Source: Boesenbergia rotunda (Eukaryota > Streptophyta > Magnoliopsida > Zingiberales > Zingiberaceae). Taken from it: a stretch of 64,000 nucleotides of DNA. The stretch covers positions 843,183 through 907,182 of the forward strand of contig JAGFNQ010000863.1 of assembly GCA_024364735.1 (NCBI GenBank), read 5' to 3'. The notes under the pieces were generated by a model. It did not search any database. It saw only the letters and a program-made list of their open reading frames with translations, and was not told the DNA's origin. Made by a program: the position numbers and the translations under genes. Shown in pieces: positions 1 to 12,000 of this stretch (the first letter of the stretch is position 1; every line of letters starts with the position of its first letter).

Positions 1-974
1 TGGTTCGGAGATGAAGCTCCTACTCCACGACAGTCCGTGAGGTGGACGATCCCTTGATCCTTCGGCGGATCGCTCCCCGGACGCTCTCCGGCTATCTCGT
101 GTAGCTCCTTGTGGGTGGAGAAACCTCTCCACAATCCTCTACAAACACCTGAACACACAAGGCTACTATCAAGCTTTTTCCAAGCAAGATTCGCCCAGAA
201 ACCTAGCCCCAAAACGAGTCCCTTTAAATAGGACTCGGGCTAAAAACCACGCCACCAGTCGACTGCCCCAGGGCCAGTCGACTGGTACCACTAAAATCCG
301 ACCGTTACACCCCAACGTTCGAATTCTTAGCTGTTTCCAGACTTCACCAGTCGACTGGTACAGGACCAGTCGACTGGAGTCAGTCGACTGGAACCAATTC
401 CAGTCGACTGGCAGTCGACTGGTCGACCCTCCTTGGGTCGACCCGATTCTCTGTGTGTTCTAGCAGTCGACTGCCTTCGGGCCAGTCGACTGCCCTGCCT
501 ACCAGCCTAGGATTTAGCCTCCCTGAGTACATTTCACTCAACACTTGACCCCTAGGACTTCCCGAGTACATTCACACAGCACTCGTACCCTTATGACTCG
601 ACTGACTCCTCCTCCGCAGTCTCGACTGTTGCCTTCGCGCCCTCTTCGTCTTCGGCCCTCGTCCCTCGGATGCGCACGCAAGCCTCCAGCTTGCATCCAT
701 GCCACCCTTCACGTACGCCTCGAAGTCCGCGCCCATCAGCTCATCGTCCCTGCACTCCAAGGTCCCTCAGATGCGCACACAAGCCTCCAGCTTGTCTCCA
801 TGCCATCCTTTACCGTACTGAGGCCGTCCAGTCAGGTCCATATGCGTAACCTGTACAACCTGCACACTCCATATACGCATATCAAATACAAGGGTAAACC
901 TAACTTAAACCCTTTGCACAAACATCAAAACCCTATGGTCACACCGGACCATCTTAGGGCCGATTGCTCCAACA
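1..974 (+). mobile_element. Solo LTR, SalI-palindrome family, copy A (5' end outside window)
   Basis: The window opens inside this repeat. It ends in ...CTCCAACA at 974, matching the CCAACA ends of copies B (1791-2718) and C (31434-32466), which have TG...CA termini and 5-bp target duplications. At least nine CAGTCGACTG palindromes (each with a GTCGAC core) lie between about 250 and 505. A TTTAAATAGG box near 223 may be the LTR promoter. No protein-coding interior is present, so a solo LTR or a very short non-autonomous element is most likely. The left end and its target duplication cannot be seen. Family assignment comes from shared sequence with copies B and C. Confidence 0.65.
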
Positions 975-1785
975 GTTACGTGACATAAAAGTTTTCATAT
1001 GGAGCGACCTTCCAAATTATCATATGGACTCATCTAACCAGTTGAGAATCACTTGGTTGTGGATTACTTGGTCGGGTTTCTTCTTTGCTCGGTTGAACAT
1101 GATAGGGTACTGCTGGACTAAAAGAGATTTTAGTGCCTTTGGTCAAACCGACCTGATCGGGATGGGTTACTCCCGGTCGGGAAAGGTCATCATTGCTCGA
1201 TCGGGGCAAATATCCTTAGGGGTACTTGGAGGCATCATGTGATAGTTATTCATTAAATAGAGTATTTAATACTTTTAGGGGCGTCAATAACGTATTTAAT
1301 GACCAAAAGAGGAAATGGTCACATACGTTAATGATTAACTGCGATAATTATTGGTCGTTATGGAAATAATGACGTGACGGTTGTATTGAATGTTATTGTT
1401 CCAGAAGTGAACGATGGGATGACGAATCACCAAATCGCAGGCCACGATGACGATGACGAGGAGAAGTTGTCAACGTCTGCGAAATTAACATGAGCGTAAA
1501 GGGAACGCACCAGAAGAAGTTCTGATGGAGCCCTCTCCGACGCTCAAGTCAAAACTCCTTCTAGGAAGAAAAACGAGGAACCAAAGTATTCGAGTTCTAA
1601 AATCTTACCCCCATTACCTGAGTGCCGAAGCATCCTACATAGCTGACGCCTCCCCCCCCCCATGTATCTCCACCTCCCCCTCCACGTTTCCTGGTATCGA
1701 TTATTTGATAGATGTTCTCCTCTCCATGATAACTGGCAACGACCACTGTGACTATTAAGGTCATCATTACTATGTGTTACAAGCA
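975..1785. repeat. Unclassified LTR-like repeat, left part, split by copy B
   Basis: No credible gene is seen. The stretch is rich in short CGGTCGGG/CTCGGTCGGG-type motifs like those in the Ty3/gypsy LTRs elsewhere in the window. It is interrupted at 1786 by solo LTR copy B and may continue at 2724. Termini cannot be placed. Confidence 0.35.
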
Positions 1786-1790
1786 ATAAT

Positions 1791-2718
1791 TGTTAGGATC
1801 GATGGCTCGACTAGAGGGGGGGCGAATAGCTCTTTTCGATTTTTCTATACAAGATGGTTAGCACAATACAAAATATAATGGAAAATAAAAGATTCAATGC
1901 TAACAAAGAGGTTTTACTTGGTATCCATCACGAAGGATGACTAATCCAAGGATCCGCACGAGTACACCACCTCCACTATGAATGGTCTCCTTCAAGGTGG
2001 AGAATACCTTTACAAAGTTGCCTTCTTCCTCTTTACAAGATCAAGATGAAAGCTAGAGGAAGAGTAGATCAATTGGGGCACTAGCATCGATACAGTAGAG
2101 AACCGTATCTACCTCGTGTCCAAAAGTCCCCTTTATATAAGAGTAAAGAACAGCTTCAAAAGCTATCCAACCCCGCACCAGTCGACTGCCCCTGGGACAG
2201 TCGACTGGCCTAGCTTTAAATGCCAGCCAACGGCTAGATTTTGGGGCTGACCAGTCGACTGCTCCTGAAGCAGTCGACTGGTCCGGAGTGAAAACCATTC
2301 TGTGAGTTTTGGCAGTCGACTGCCCTTTGGCCAGTCGACTGCCCACCCTCTACATTCACTCATTCTCACTCCGAGCACTCTCCTTCACGTGTACTTTCAG
2401 GTATACTCTCTTGGTTTGCCCCTTGAAGTCTTCTTCCTCCGGCCATCGTCCCTCGGATGCGCACACAAGCCTTCCCTTGGCTTGCCTCCATGTCACCCTT
2501 CACGTATGCCCTTGAAGTCCACTTCCCGGCTTGCCCTTGGAGTTCTCCTCCCTCGGCTCTCGTCCCTCGGATATGTTCTCCATGTGTGATTCTCCAAGTC
2601 CTGCAAACTCAATCACACATATCAAATACAACACAACACCCTAACATCAAACATATTGGCACACACATACATCAAAATCATGATCTTCCCGATCATTCTT
2701 GGGTCGATTGCCTCAACA
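1791..2718 (+). mobile_element. Solo LTR, SalI-palindrome family, copy B (complete)
   Basis: The element starts TGTTAGGATCG and ends GCCTCAACA. It is flanked by the 5-bp direct repeat ATAAT (1786-1790 and 2719-2723), as expected for LTR integration. It is 928 bp long. A TATATAAG box lies near 2133, and six CAGTCGACTG palindromes lie between 2178 and 2341. The conserved start also carries the GACTAGAGGGGGGCGAATAGC-type block shared with copy C. No gag, pol or internal domain is present, so recombination down to a solo LTR is the simplest reading. Confidence 0.75.
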
Positions 2719-2723
2719 ATAAT

Positions 2724-3390
2724 TACCTACTGAATTTCCTATTCTAGAAGGAGGGGAGGATACTTGAAGCTTTGTTCTCTTATCCCTACACTGCTCTTTG
2801 GGCTCCACTCTCCTGAATTAGTCTCGGAATCTTATCTCCTGGACTGAGTTCAGGGACTTTCCTCATTCCCCCGAGATAGTCTCAGGAGCTCGAGCTCCCA
2901 GTTAGGCTTCAAAGGCCTTCCTCCATTCTCTCGAGATAGTCTCGGGAGCTCGAGCCCTCGGCCTAATCTCGGGTCTCTAGCTTCTCCCGATATAGTCTCG
3001 GGAGCTTGAGCCCCCAGCCTGACCTTGGGTCTCTAGCTTGGTTGGCCCTGCCACGTAGCTTTCCCGTGTCATGTGTCCTCCCCGATTACTCATCCCTATC
3101 AGTTATTATTGTCAAAAGGAGGGAAATAGTCACAGTCACAAAATAAAAGATAATCAAGGGCGCTTAGGAAGAAATTTAGATTCTCTAATCTCACACATTC
3201 TATTTCTCCTTTTCTGATCAACTTCTGACTTAAGTGTAGGAGTAGAATATTCGGAGCTTCTTTCGGCGCTCTTCTAACATTCTTTGATTAGTTTTCTTCT
3301 GATGCGATCTTTCTCGTAGGAGCATCCATCGTATCGCTAGGAGTCATCATCCCATATGTCAATTTCCGGATCAATATCTATATATAGTAT
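2724..3390. repeat. LTR-like repeat with CCCGAGATAGTCTCGGG hairpin motifs
   Basis: Four related imperfect palindromes of the form CCCGAGATAGTCTCGGGAG occur at about 2870-3005, each followed by CTCGAGC- or CTTGAGC-type sequence. The segment has no convincing coding frame. It may be the right part of the repeat interrupted by copy B. The hairpin motifs could be a tandem module inside an old LTR. Confidence 0.35.
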
Positions 3391-3706
3391 AATGTAAGTA
3401 TTTAATGTTAATTTTTTAAAAAAGATATATATTTCTTTTAATCTAAATATTATAGTTTAAATTTTAAATCCTAATCTCTAAATAAAAAATAATATTAGAG
3501 GTTCACGAGCCCATCTATTTGCTTAGAAAACATATTAAGTTTTGTTGTTTATGTTTTTTTTTATTGGCACTTTCCTTCTTCTCATCATAGGTGGCAAAAG
3601 ATAATTTATTTATTCCAATGCTTCCATCAATCCGTTCTAAATCAACATAGAGGAGATAAATCACGACTCCTCCTCATCATAACATGCACACAAGGTGAAT
3701 TATTGC
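3391..3706. other. AT-rich spacer
   Basis: AT-rich DNA. I see no gene, RNA or clear repeat boundary in it. Confidence 0.5.
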
Positions 3707-4129
3707 ACTAAAGAGTTTGTTCCTTTGACTGCGTTGAGTCGACTTCGCATAGATCTTCGTAGTTTATTTGAATTGAAAAAGACACTAACATAGATTTCTC
3801 CAAAACCTTTATATTTACACACCACTTCCTATCGTGCTAGTGCTCTTAATGCAACCTAAGCAAACAATGGCGACATACTCTCACGATAGACAGAAGAAGT
3901 TCGATTTAGGTTGAGCAAAGCATTTGTTGGATCGAAAGAAATGATCAAAGGAAGGGAAGAGTGAATCTCGTGCATTTAAAAATTTTCTTTTCTTTTCATA
4001 AAATAAAGTCGCAACAGAGATAATAGAGACAACAAACACACAGTGTTTAAATTTGTCTAGCTTCTTGGTTCATAGTCTAGTGATTATTCATTCAAGGCCT
4101 TACGATCCTTGATCACTTTATGATAGGCA

Positions 4130-4465
4130 ATCCACTAAAATTCTCCTCTTCAAAAACTTTCAAAGAAGGAGGAAAACTCGTACAAGTTATGAGGAAGATA
4201 GTAACATGCTATTATATATACCTTTAAATGTAAATGTAAGTAATAAAAAGAATATATCGTCAACACAGAGATAGAAATTGGGCATAGGTTGTCAAAAATC
4301 CACTAAAATTCTCCTCTCCAAAAACTTTTGGAGAAGGAGGAAAACTCGTACAAGTTATGAGGAAGATAGTAACACGCTACTATATATACCTTTAAATGTA
4401 AATGCGAGTAATATAAAGAATATATCGATAATGTAGAGATAGAAATTGGGCATAGGTTGTCAGAA
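4130..4465. repeat. Two-copy tandem duplication, period ~168 bp
   Basis: The segments starting at 4130 and 4298 share the same order of motifs: CCACTAAAATTCTCCTCT, GGAGGAAAACTCGTACAAG, TATATATACCTTTAAATG and AGAAATTGGGCATAGGTTG. They differ by only a few substitutions. Confidence 0.8.
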
Positions 4466-5737
4466 AGCCTCTCGGTGTCGTGGTAACATTACTCACACGA
4501 ATAGAATTGCAAAGATAGAAAGAGCGTTGAGAGAATTTGATTTCAGTGTTGAACCTCGGATCCCGAAACTTCTTTTATAGGCATGATCCGATCGACTGGA
4601 AACTGATCAATCGACTAAACCTTTATATCTCGCTTCTTTCGTTGCTTGCTCAGATTCGGTGAAATTTAGGTTTTCTGGTCGACTAAACATTGTTAAGGCG
4701 AATAAACCCAAGGGTTTCCTTCATTGTGTGATCCGATCATATCTGTTTATACTTTCCATATTGGTTTAGTCGACTAATCCTTCAGATTAGTCGACTGAAC
4801 CTATTTTTTCTTATCTATTGGATCTCAATCTTATTTGTGCATATTTGCCTGAATCGATCGACTGGACCACCATGTTCGATCTACTGAACCTTTCGCTCAA
4901 CCCGAACCGTTGTTTTCTACAAAACAACGTTAGCACTGTAATAAAAAAATACCCTACAAAATAGAGTTAGATAACAAATAATATACAATTATATAAGCAG
5001 TCTGAGAACTTGTCCTTACTATTCTTCTTTTTTGAAGAATCACTCGACTTCTAGAGCTTACCACAACTTCCCCATCAAACATTCAGTCTTTCATATCCGT
5101 TTGGGCTTCATCTATTTAGTATTTGATCAACCTGATCCACTAAAACTTTTTCTACAAAATTGAATTAGCATAATAGATAATGCAAAATATATTAGCAACA
5201 TTGCAATTAGTCGGAAACCTTGTTTCGGTCATATTTATTTAGAGTTCATTCCTCTGTGACTTCTCACGACTTAGAGTTCACTCTCCTAGGATTTTCTCTT
5301 TGCTTGGAGTTTGCTTCTCTAAAACTTTTTACTATCTAGAGTTCACTCCTCTAAGATTTTTTTTTCTGACTGAGAATTCATTCCTCCAAAGCTTTCTCAC
5401 TACCTAAGGTTCTCTCTTAGGATTTTCCTTTTGTCAAACATCTGATCACTCTTGACTTGTTTGAACTTTCCTTTGCTAGACTTTTCGTTTGTTAGCCATC
5501 CATCAACCTTAACTTGACTAGACTATTTCTTTGCTAGTCATCTGGTCAACTTTGTTTTGACTAGACTTCTCATTTAATTAAGTCAACTTGACCAAACTCC
5601 ATTACATATATCATCAAATAAATATCAAAACTTGAAAGGTTGATTGCATCAACAGTCAACAAATGAAATGTCTATAGGGTTTGTTTACTTAGAAAACACG
5701 TACCTTGGGTTCGCATGACCCGATGGGCAAATTCAGG

Positions 5738-5760
5738 GGAGGTCACCCATCCTAGGACTA
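5738..5760 (-). repeat. 5S rRNA-like fragment (too short to be a gene)
   Basis: On the minus strand this reads TAGTCCTAGGATGGGTGACC and on into TCC. That nearly matches the block TAGTACTAGGATGGGTGACC in the 3' half of plant 5S rRNA. Only about 23 bases match; the rest of 5S is absent. It may be part of a 5S-derived or chimeric SINE. Confidence 0.4.
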
Positions 5761-6020
5761 GCCGGACCGTAAGGCGTCTATACCTGGGCTATAAAAAAAA
5801 GGTATACAAGATCAATAAATTTCCTAAAGAATTTGTTCCTTCAAGTATCTCTGAGTCGACTTCTCCATAGTTAACCCCATTCTCTTCCAGGGTGAAATTG
5901 CAAGTAACTTGAGTCGAAAAGAGAAGAACCTATGGTGCTAGGGCTCTCAATGCAACCTAAGCAAACAAATAGCCATGGCACACGACGGCGCCATCCTCCC
6001 ATGGTCACATACTCCCGCGA

Positions 6021-7105
6021 CTGAAAATCGCTAGACCAAACTAAGTAAGCTGAATAAGTGCAATGGCCAAATTGAAGTAATTCACTTGTAACAGTAACAA
6101 TCCCTTTTGGTATCTCCCCTTTATACGCAGCAGCCAGCAGCAGAATATACAGGGCACTTTAATCAGCTCCCACTCAGTGCTGTGGCCTACTTACTGTGCC
6201 AAAAGAATGAAATGCTGCCTGCAAAGCTTCCTTTGTCTGCTAACCTCCCTACTTTGGATGGTCTTTTCTCCCTTTTCCAGCATTAAAAAGCTCCCCTTTC
6301 TGCTTTCCCTAACCATTACTTCCTCACTCTTCAATTCATGCATCCATCACAATATTCCCTCCTCGATGTGTTCGACTACGAGCACTACTGTTTGCCATAG
6401 TACTCCTCTTGTTCTCTCAAGTTAATTAGTGCAATGAACTGAAAGGAAAAAGAAAGAGGAAGAAAAAAAAGGAAGAAAGAGGAAGAAAAGGGGAATTGTT
6501 CTGTCACATGGAGTCATGCTTGAGGAAGGTGTGAGTTTGTCTCATTGTTCACATGAATGCATTTAGGTTTGTGCAGAGGACAAGGGCTTGAGCTCTGCAA
6601 TCCCTGTCGTCGAGAGTAATAGCTAGCTAGCCTTTCACTGGCCGGCCTGGTGAGTCAATGGCAGGGACTGGCTTCCATGCAGGGACTCACATGCTGATGG
6701 CGAGAGAGAGAGGTAGATAGCTAGCTAGCTAGCTCGCTCTCATGTGAGGCCTGATAACATGTGCAATTACTTGTCATATCCGAATAGAATCTTCCATAAT
6801 TTTCAAGTTCTAAGAACAGCTCGCAGTCCTCCACAGGCCCTTCTTTGGACAGTACTACTTCTCGTTTAATTTCTTGCAGTTTCCCCTTCTCCAAATGCAT
6901 GCTCGCGCGCTAATTAATCATGCAATGATCTGAAGTTTGAACGGAGACTAAAGTTTACTTCTTTATAGTACTCTCAGATCCCAAGCTCCAAATGACAGAA
7001 AGCTGAATGGATATGCATGAAATATGTTGTTCTGTATAACTCTTCCACTTTGCATTTCTTAATTAATCCACCAACAACAAGATTTATCCACCCGAAATTC
7101 TTATG
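6021..7105. other. Upstream region of the HSF gene
   Basis: No coding region is supported. The stretch contains a GCTAGCTAGCTAGCTAGC simple repeat near 6717 and purine-rich AAGGAAGAAAGAGGAAG tracts near 6440-6490. It is the presumed promoter region of the heat-shock-factor gene starting at 7166. I cannot confirm any heat-shock element by eye. Confidence 0.4.
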
Positions 7106-7142
7106 TATATATATATATAATCATTAGAGAGAGAGAGAAAGA
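7106..7142 (+). promoter_or_regulatory. Possible TATA box and GA tract of the HSF gene
   Basis: A TATATATATATATAA run (about 7106-7120) is followed by an AGAGAGAGAGAGAAAGAGG tract just upstream of the first ATG at 7166. If it is the TATA box, the 5' leader would be very short, so the run may be only a simple repeat. Confidence 0.3.
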
Positions 7143-7165
7143 GGCAGTTTGTGGAGTGCTGTTGT

Positions 7166-8014
7166 ATGTTCATGGATTTTTTGGTGGAGAGGAGAGGAGG
7201 GGACATGGTGCAGACTTGCATGGATTCTCCGAGATCAGTCCCTGCACCATTTCTGACTAAAACTTATCAGCTGGTTGATGATCCTCGCACCGATCACATT
7301 GTGTCTTGGGGAGGCGGCGCCACCACCTTCGTGGTTTGGAGGCCGTCGGAGTTTGCGATGGACGTCCTGCCCAAGTTCTTCAAGCACAACAACTTCTCCA
7401 GCTTTGTCAGACAACTCAACACCTACGTACAGATCATTCTTCTCCTCCTTAAATGATTTCGTATCGGTTTTCTGCAGTGTGTTCATGGCGTGTGCTAGCG
7501 ATTTCAGGGTTTCAGGAAGATTTCGGCGGGCAGGTGGGAGTTCGCGAATGAGTATTTCAGGAGAGGAGAGAAGCATCTGCTCTCGGAGATACACAGGAGG
7601 AAGACGTCTCAGGTGGTGTCTCAGATCTGCCATTACCAGCCGTTTTACTCTGACGAAGCGAGTTTGTCCTGGGCGGCGGAGCCTGCTTTTCCGGTCCCGG
7701 GAGAAACAGAGTTCCTGACGGCGCTCTCCGAGGACAACCAGAGACTGAGGAGGAAGAACTCCATGCTGCTGTCGGAACTGACACACATGAAGAAACTCTA
7801 CGACGACATTGTGCTCTTCATACAAAACCATGTCAGCCACGAACAGAGGACTGTTCAGCGCCCAAGGAACAGGTCCCCTGAACTGGAACCGCCTCCGCAC
7901 AGAGCGGCGCCGTTCGGCGACGATCCAGGGAGCAGCTTTAAGCTCTTCGGCTTCACACTCCATGGCAAGAAGAGGGTGCATTGCGAGGCACAGGGACATG
8001 ACCGGAAGGTTTAG
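7166..8014 (+). CDS. HSFB4: Class B heat stress transcription factor (HSFB4-like)
   Basis: This gene encodes a nuclear DNA-binding protein of the plant Hsf family; class B members lack the activating AHA motif and usually act as repressors. Two exons are seen: 7166-7426 and 7508-8011 plus stop, with an 81-bp intron (GT at 7427, AG at 7507). The intron sits inside the winged-helix domain, after FVRQLNTY and before GFRKI, the position conserved in plant HSFs. The DNA-binding domain opens with VPAPFLTKTYQLVDDP. A heptad-type coiled coil follows (FLTALSEDNQRLRRKNSMLL). The C-terminal KLFGFTL then KKRVH corresponds to the LFGV-type repressor motif and a basic signal. The product is about 255 aa, short for HsfB4. 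ATGs at 7166, 7172 and 7205 (MVQTCMDS) are all possible starts; the last is plausible by family. The frame is intact. Confidence 0.9.
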
Positions 8015-9016
8015 TGCAAGATCACGAGCAGTTCGAGCTCTGTTTAGTTAATTATTAGCTTGGAGTATGATCAGATCGGCAAATTCTTAAGAATTAAGGG
8101 CGTTTTTTTTTGTTTGTTTGTTTGCTTAGGATTCTACTTGTGTTGGATAAGGATTATCGTGCATGATGATGATGTGTTGTGGATTTGGGAGATGATGGTT
8201 TGCACCATGCAACTGCAGCAAAAGTTAGCGTGACAGTGAGGGAGATAGGAATCGATCTGCTTGGGTAATCATTTCGCCCATGACTCCCTCACTGTGTGAT
8301 GGTTAAAAAGGAAGAAAGATGATGGTGCATGCATTTCATGGCCTCGGTTGTGGGGATCTAACATTCTAACTCCTGCATACCGATTTGACCTAACGAATTC
8401 AACGGCCAGTGCTACGAGTGTTTAACCGATTAATGAAGTGGCTGCGGTCGCTTAGATTTTGGGTCTTTATTTATTAGCAATATTGAAATAATCAAAAGGA
8501 CACCCACGCTGGTAAAATTCCGCCGTTCTAAATGAACTGATTCGGTTTGACTTTTTAACAATTTCTATTTTTTTTTATATGCTCATTTTGAAGTTTTAAT
8601 CCTCCGAATTTTCGATGGATTTGTCATTCAATAATATTTATATTCTATCAATTATGATTTTATAATTGATACAATGTTTTTGTCATTAACAAATTGTTTT
8701 CTAAAATTTTGTAATTACACATCTAAATAATAAAAAAATTATAAATAAATTATTTTTCTATAAACAAACTAAAGATAGGTAACTCAATAGTTGCTTCCAA
8801 CGCTTGTAAGAACATAACAAAGAACTGAACTCTCCATTAGCTTAACAAAAACACCAAGAGACTAAAAAAAACTGAAGAAACAGCAAAGTAACAAATTGTA
8901 ATATTTCACTTTATTAAAGTTTAATTATGGACTTAATGTCACTGATGACCATTTAGGCATGATAAATTATTTCAATAAAGATAGAACAAGTCGGATTTCC
9001 TTGTTTATACTCTGCA
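8015..9016. other. Intergenic, convergent 3' ends of HSF and HMG-CoA lyase
   Basis: AT-rich DNA between two convergent genes. It presumably contains both 3' UTRs. No further gene is seen. Confidence 0.5.
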
Positions 9017-12000
9017 TTACATCTTGGAGGCCCCTGCCGTAACTCTGCTCAAAGCAACGGCAACTTTCGATCCAGACTGACGTCCCAAGTGCTTGGAAAT
9101 GAAGTCGCCCGCCGCCATAAGCTTCCCTAAATCCACGTTTGTTGTTATGCCGAGACCATTAAGCATGTACACAACGTCTTCAGTGGCGACATTGCCGGAG
9201 GCTCCCTTTGCATATGGGCACCCGCCTAGTCCGGCGACAGAAGAGTCAATTACACTGATCCCCATCTGTATCAAATATCAATGGATCAGACGAAAAACAG
9301 ACAGAAAACTTGGCATGGCATTCATTCCCAATAGCCTGACAAAATCATTGTTTGCTTACTTGGAGCGCGGCAAATATATTTGCGAGTGATTGGCCGTAGG
9401 TGTCATGGAAGTGGACAGCAAGCTTGTCAATTGGGACGACAGACATTACAGCATCAAGCATTGGACTTACAGTGCCTTCAAGGAATTAAGAGAGAATTTA
9501 CAGAATATTTTTTTGTTTATTAGGAAGAAATAGAAGGGAAAAAAATGAAGAGAAACATGACCCCGCTTTCTTTGAGCTAATTACTAATAGAGATAACAGC
9601 AGGTGAAAAACCGAAAGGAAAATATAGCTAAAATTATATTTTAAAATATGCAGTTTTTAAACAATCAATAATAGCTTTCCATCCTTTTTAAACAAATACA
9701 ATGGTCATGTTAACCGACTTCTAATAAAAGATTCATGTGTTATATTAGAATGAAACCAATGTTTTAAGGATATTGAAATTTCACGAGTTAATAAATATCA
9801 CGAAAACCGACCAATCTTGTACATACGACTGCACTATAGTATCACATTGCTACATTTTGATGTATGTGGGCAAATATTACCTGGAGTACCAACTCCAATT
9901 GTATCGCCAAGTGAAATTTCATAACAACCAATATCATAAAGCCGTTTAGCCACATGCGCCACCTTTTGTGGGGGCACTGATCCCTCTACAGGACAGCCCA
10001 CAACACAAGACACATACCTACCAATTAAAATCCCTAGAGTCAGTTGGATTTATCTTACCAAATAACAAAGCCGTAAAATGTATTTGAAAATAGCAACATG
10101 ACACACAGACCAGTGTCATGAATGGCAGTTTTCCAATATGAGGAATGATCACACTAAGTGTATTCAACGATGTAATAGTATTCATAAAGTAGAGAATATA
10201 AACTCCAGGGAACAAAAGAAACAATCTAACAATTATAAAGCAATGACAATCTTAGCGAAACTGCACGGATCTCTGCATAGGGCCCAATTACCCTTGGAAG
10301 TCCTGAAATTATACATGTCCTGAATTGGTGAATGCGCCAATCACCCTACCCAATAACTCTAGTTGTTAGGAAAGCTAACTTCCTAGCCATAAGCAGCAGA
10401 GAATAGCCATGTGTCTACTGTGCTGCTAGAGGGCCTAAGGCGATTCCCAATGATTAGACATCTGCAAAGATGGCAGTAAGCCCACTTAAATTAATAACCC
10501 CCAACAAGGAACAAATCAAAGAGAGTCATTGTCCCCCAATAAAGTCAACACTCTTAATGCAATTAGACTAACTAGTCTTGATGATGCTAGCATTGCTTTG
10601 AGACTTTGATGATCTTGGCAATTAAATTGAAAAAGAATCTTGAACTAAATTGATATTTATTTAAGCAGATATATATTTTCTATTGATAGTGTAGAGAAGG
10701 CAATATCATTTTCTCGTGTTATTTAGGGACACTTCAGAGGTACTAACTCCATTTTCAAACTTAGATGGGTTCAACTGTAAAGTGGGGTTCTTGTAATTCA
10801 CTCTATTTATGTCGAAAAATCAAACTGCAAAAATTGGCCACTTGTTCTTGTAATAATCTAGTTTCACTAATTAACACTGAAATAAACTTACACAATTAAC
10901 ACAATAAGCAGACACAAATTATACCAAATCACAGTTCAAATTTGTGGCCTTCGGCATTTCAGCTTGAAACTATTGGAAGTTTGATGTAAGTTGCATTGAG
11001 ACTCAACTTTTCTTTCATAGCACTCGATCTGATTAAGATTAGGAAATATTGAGTCAATACAGCTTCATTTCCAGTTACCTTTTCTCCTCTTCAGTCATTT
11101 TCTCTCATTGCCTCACCACATACAATACCTCCTATTATGAAATCAAACTGAAACGCATGACACACTATACAGGCAGCATGTCTCTAGTTCTCCATCCAAA
11201 TAAATTCAAATTAAGCCAAAACACATGTAGATCTTTTAAATTTTTTAGTTAATCGGACCTTGTTGGATGGTCTCATGGCTTGGAAGCATTTAGACAGTCC
11301 AAACAATTGGGAGAACTAATCAGAGCATTATAGCATTTTTTTGTTTTTGTTTTTTTGGCAATCTAAGTATTCAGCTCTTCGAACTGACTAATCCCAGATG
11401 TACTGGCTAGGCCCCACAAAAGTTTCCCACAACCACCAGACTAAATCCGGGAAGCGCCAAGTGGCCCAACAATTACAGCCGGACTTTCTAGAATTAATCA
11501 CCCTGGGCAAATGCCCTTGTTGGGAATTGACCCCAGATGCACCATTAATGCCACTATTGCCTTGCCACTTGCATTGTGCCCCGGGGGCAGAGCATCAAGT
11601 ATATGGTGAAAAATGAACCTAGTGATCCTGATGCATATGATTCCGATTTCACGAATTGAACTTTTAGCCGTACTTCTTGCAAAGAAGAGAGCCTAGGGAA
11701 GAATACTAACTGAGTGGAAAGAAGATGGAAGGACAAATGAAAGAAGTTATTGCCCATTTGTATCTCCTTTGAGGGATTGAACAAAGGGCATAATTGTTCC
11801 CCACACTTATTGGAGGAGAGGGAAATGGAAAAGACTTTTTTTTTGTCAAATTTACATTTCAATTACTTAAAAAACAAAAATAGTAAATAGATAAATTTCA
11901 AAAAGAATATATATATATATATATATTTGTTGGAAAATTTTATGTTTGAAACCAAATTGGTCACTTTCTGTACACTTTGAATGGAAGTCCAAGGGAAAGT

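Larger units (their letters stand above)
3707..6020. repeat. Diverged LTR-type repeat block bounded by ~190-bp direct repeats
   Basis: The segments at about 3707-3900 and 5825-6020 are related. Both carry TTTGTTCCTT, GAGTCGACTT and ATGCAACCTAAGCAAACAA in the same order. Between them lie diverged TCGACTGG motifs (4570-4870) and an ending GATTGCATCAACA at about 5652, which resembles the right ends of the solo LTR family. No intact coding region is visible. The block is probably an old, rearranged relative of copies A-C, but the exact termini are not recoverable by eye. Confidence 0.4.

Noticed and set aside
545..988. 147-codon open frame in solo LTR copy A
   Set aside because: No domain is recognisable and the repeat family is non-coding; the frame follows from pyrimidine-rich repeat sequence.
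7235..7999. 254-codon minus-strand frame opposite the HSF exons
   Set aside because: It mirrors the GC-biased codon usage of the real plus-strand HSF gene, including its intron, and has no similarity I recognise.
11395..11620. GC-richer insert in a lyase intron with a GGGAATTGACCCC block, possibly a SINE
   Set aside because: A B-box-like match alone is weak; no A box, tail or target duplication could be identified.
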